DNA from: Nitrospirota bacterium
GTDB taxonomy: Bacteria; Nitrospirota; Thermodesulfovibrionia; Thermodesulfovibrionales; JdFR-85
Assembly (NCBI GenBank): GCA_013151785.1
Contig: JAADHP010000220.1
Span: forward strand, 1 to 7,841
Length of the DNA: 7,841 bases
Direction of reading: 5' to 3'
Shown: positions 6,306-7,841 of the stretch, one piece after another
Layout: each line of letters opens with the position of its first letter
Position numbering within the stretch: position 1 is the first letter of the stretch
The notes under the pieces: generated by a model
What the model saw: the letters and a program-made list of their open reading frames with translations, nothing else
Told to the model about the DNA's origin: nothing
The model's database searches: none
Translations under genes and position numbers: made by a program

Positions 6306-6455
6306 ATTTTTTCTTGTGTGCCTGAATTGAGGTAAGATTGTTATGCAGATGAGTATCTGATTCATATTTTAAGAAAAAGAATTGATTAAATCAGAACAAG
6401 ATATCTCAATCAGATGGTCTTTTCATGACTTTTAAAAGAGCGGTCCTTTGATTTT

Positions 6456-6483
6456 TAAAGCCTCCTGCCTTTTTGGACGATAA
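6456..6483 (+). promoter_or_regulatory. Sigma-28 (FliA-type) promoter of the triple-PAS kinase gene
   Basis: TAAAG (6456-6460) and GACGATAA (6476-6483; seven of eight to GCCGATAA) are separated by 16 bases after TAAA, the same spacing as the chemoreceptor promoter in this window. The predicted start is at about 6489-6492, leaving a leader of just over 20 bases before the ATG at 6513. The -35 extension GTTT is not conserved here (GCCT). Confidence 0.68.
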
Positions 6484-6512
6484 TACTTTAAAAGACTTTC
6501 CTGGAGGCAGTT

Positions 6513-7841
6513 ATGAGACAGGCCATGAACAAAACCGAGATGTCCGAAGAAAGGGTGATAGCATCAGCCTCAAGACAACTACAAACTATCGTAAATAATG
6601 TACCAGAGGCAATTGTAACCATTAATACAGAGGGTAAGATAGTATCTTTTAACAAGGCAGCAGAAAAAATTTTTAAAACAAAAAAAGAGAATATTCTTTT
6701 TAAAGATCTTAATATTCTTATCCCGGAGCAATACCATGAAAGACACAAAAGGGCAATAAAGGATACACTGAAAAGTAAGGCCCCTTCCATACTTGGAAAG
6801 CAGTTAGAGGTGGTTGCAAAAAGAGCAGGAGAGGAGTTTCCAGTAGAACTATCCATCACGAAATGGTCAGATGGTACTGAAACATATTTTACAGCATTCA
6901 TAAGAGACATCTCTGAACGGAAAAGGCTGGAGCACCTTCTTATAAAGGCAAAAAAAGAGGCTGAAACCTATCTCAATGTGGCTGGTGTGATGCTTGTTGT
7001 CGTAGGTCCTGATAAAAGAGTGAAGATGATAAATAGAAAAGGCGCTGAAATTTTAGAGGCAGAACCAGATGAAATAGTGGGCGAAAACTGGTTTGACAAT
7101 TTTATACCAGAGGACATAAGAGATCAGCTCCAAGATGTATTTAATCAGATATTGTCAGGGAATCTGGGGCACTATAGATTCCATGAAAATCATGTTATTA
7201 CTAAAAAAGGCAAAAAAAGGCTTATCAGATGGTATACCGCTCTCCTCAGAGACGACAGTGGCACACCCACTGGTACTCTGAGTTCAGGTGAGGACATCAC
7301 AGAGCAAAAGGAGATGGAGAAGGAGCTTATTAAGAAACATGAAGAGATGCTCTTACTATTCAAAGAGGTGGAAAAAGCCAAGAAGGAATGGGAGGTTACC
7401 CTTGACTGTCTTAATGAAATCATAATCCTGACAGACAGTTATGGAAGGATAAAACGCTGCAATAAAAAATTCTCTGAAATTACAGGGCTTTCATACAATG
7501 AGATCATCAACAGGGAGTGGGAGGTACTCCTGAGGGATGCAGGGTTTGATACAGGTATGCTTTATAATCAATTTGTAGAACTCTTCCACAAACCCACAGG
7601 CAGAACCTTTTCATTGAATTCCTACTCTTTTTTCAATAAAGAAATCAAAACAGATATCAGCACAATTATAACTGTGCATGAAACCACTGAGCTAAACAGG
7701 CTTTCAGAAGAACTGAGAGAAAAGAACCGCAAGCTTGAAGAGGCACTGAAGGAATTAAAGTGGACACAGAGTCAGATGGTACAGCATGAAAAGATGGCAT
7801 CCATTGGCCAGCTGGCTGCAGGAGTGGCCCATGAGATAAAC
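6513..7841 (+). CDS. Triple-PAS sensor histidine kinase, 3' end cut by the window
   Basis: The reading frame is open from ATG 6513 to the window edge, giving 443 residues without a stop. No membrane helix is visible, so it should be cytoplasmic. Three PAS domains follow one another: about 21-138 (ending in IRDISERKRLE), about 148-270 (ending in SGEDITEQKEME) and about 292-395 (ending in ETTELNRLSEEL). These endings are the typical PAS-to-helix junctions. A coiled coil (about 396-424) leads into the HisKA H-box MASIGQLAAGVAHEIN (428-443) with the predicted phospho-acceptor His440. The HATPase domain and any receiver must lie beyond 7841. GGAGG (6503-6507) is five bases before ATG 6513, so this start is preferred over Met5 and Met10. 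A sigma-28 promoter directly upstream suggests co-expression with flagella, so its output may concern motility or chemotaxis. Its ligand and partner are unknown. Confidence 0.92.
   Translation, partial: MRQAMNKTEMSEERVIASASRQLQTIVNNVPEAIVTINTEGKIVSFNKAAEKIFKTKKENILFKDLNILIPEQYHERHKRAIKDTLKSKAPSILGKQLEVVAKRAGEEFPVELSITKWSDGTETYFTAFIRDISERKRLEHLLIKAKKEAETYLNVAGVMLVVVGPDKRVKMINRKGAEILEAEPDEIVGENWFDNFIPEDIRDQLQDVFNQILSGNLGHYRFHENHVITKKGKKRLIRWYTALLRDDSGTPTGTLSSGEDITEQKEMEKELIKKHEEMLLLFKEVEKAKKEWEVTLDCLNEIIILTDSYGRIKRCNKKFSEITGLSYNEIINREWEVLLRDAGFDTGMLYNQFVELFHKPTGRTFSLNSYSFFNKEIKTDISTIITVHETTELNRLSEELREKNRKLEEALKELKWTQSQMVQHEKMASIGQLAAGVAHEIN

Noticed and set aside
6344..6359. CAGAT/ATCTG hairpin and a five-codon reading frame after the chemoreceptor
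   Set aside because: The stem is five base pairs without a T-run, so not a terminator, and the frame is far too short to be called a gene.
6383..6393. TGATT-A-AATCA inverted repeat resembling an FNR/CRP site
   Set aside because: The half-sites TTGAT and ATCA are three bases apart rather than four and the last base does not match; in AT-rich DNA this is easily chance.
6457..6469. AAAGCCTCCTGCC as part of a c-di-GMP (GEMM) riboswitch
   Set aside because: Only a short resemblance to one conserved block; the other conserved blocks and the helices are absent, and the bases belong to a sigma-28 promoter.

Overview
The window reads as chromosomal DNA from a Gram-negative, motile, AT-leaning bacterium. 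The reasons are a sigma-54 enhancer-binding regulator, a chemoreceptor with a predicted periplasmic domain, two sigma-28 (FliA-type) promoters, heavy use of ATA and AGA/AGG codons, and a copy of a CCACAGAG...CACAGAGG-type dispersed inverted repeat. Nitrospirota or Desulfobacterota (old Deltaproteobacteria) would fit this style. That is an impression, not a proof: no ribosomal or other marker gene is present.

All six recognisable genes are on the + strand. Bases 237-2499 hold a PAS / sigma-54 AAA+ / Fis-HTH regulator followed by a small alpha/beta hydrolase, ending in a hairpin terminator that overlaps the hydrolase stop codon. Bases 2500-2652 hold a perfect 7+7 inverted repeat and a REP-like inverted repeat. 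Bases 2653-3333 encode a compact M50 (site-2 protease family) membrane metalloprotease that probably starts at CTG. Bases 3466-4143 encode a soluble NarX-type (HisKA_3) histidine-kinase relic that keeps the phospho-acceptor His but has lost the ATP-binding boxes. Bases 4335-6305 encode a chemoreceptor with a PilJ-type sensor domain and a C-terminal zinc-binding CZB domain. Bases 6513-7841 encode the first 443 residues of a triple-PAS sensor histidine kinase, and the window cuts it at its H-box.

Signalling is the common theme. The chemoreceptor and the triple-PAS kinase each have their own sigma-28 promoter with the same 16-base spacing after TAAA, so both probably belong to the flagellar/chemotaxis regulon. 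The kinase-like protein between the protease and the chemoreceptor looks like a phosphotransfer protein of Spo0B/ChpT type rather than a working kinase. The PAS regulator and its hydrolase neighbour could be a sensor pair comparable in logic to RsbP-RsbQ. These functional links are inferences from domains and order.

The most interesting non-coding signals are the paired sigma-28 promoters, a 14-bp hairpin placed at the predicted 5' end of the chemoreceptor mRNA, and a bulged hairpin between a strong Shine-Dalgarno sequence and the distant ATG of the kinase-like gene.
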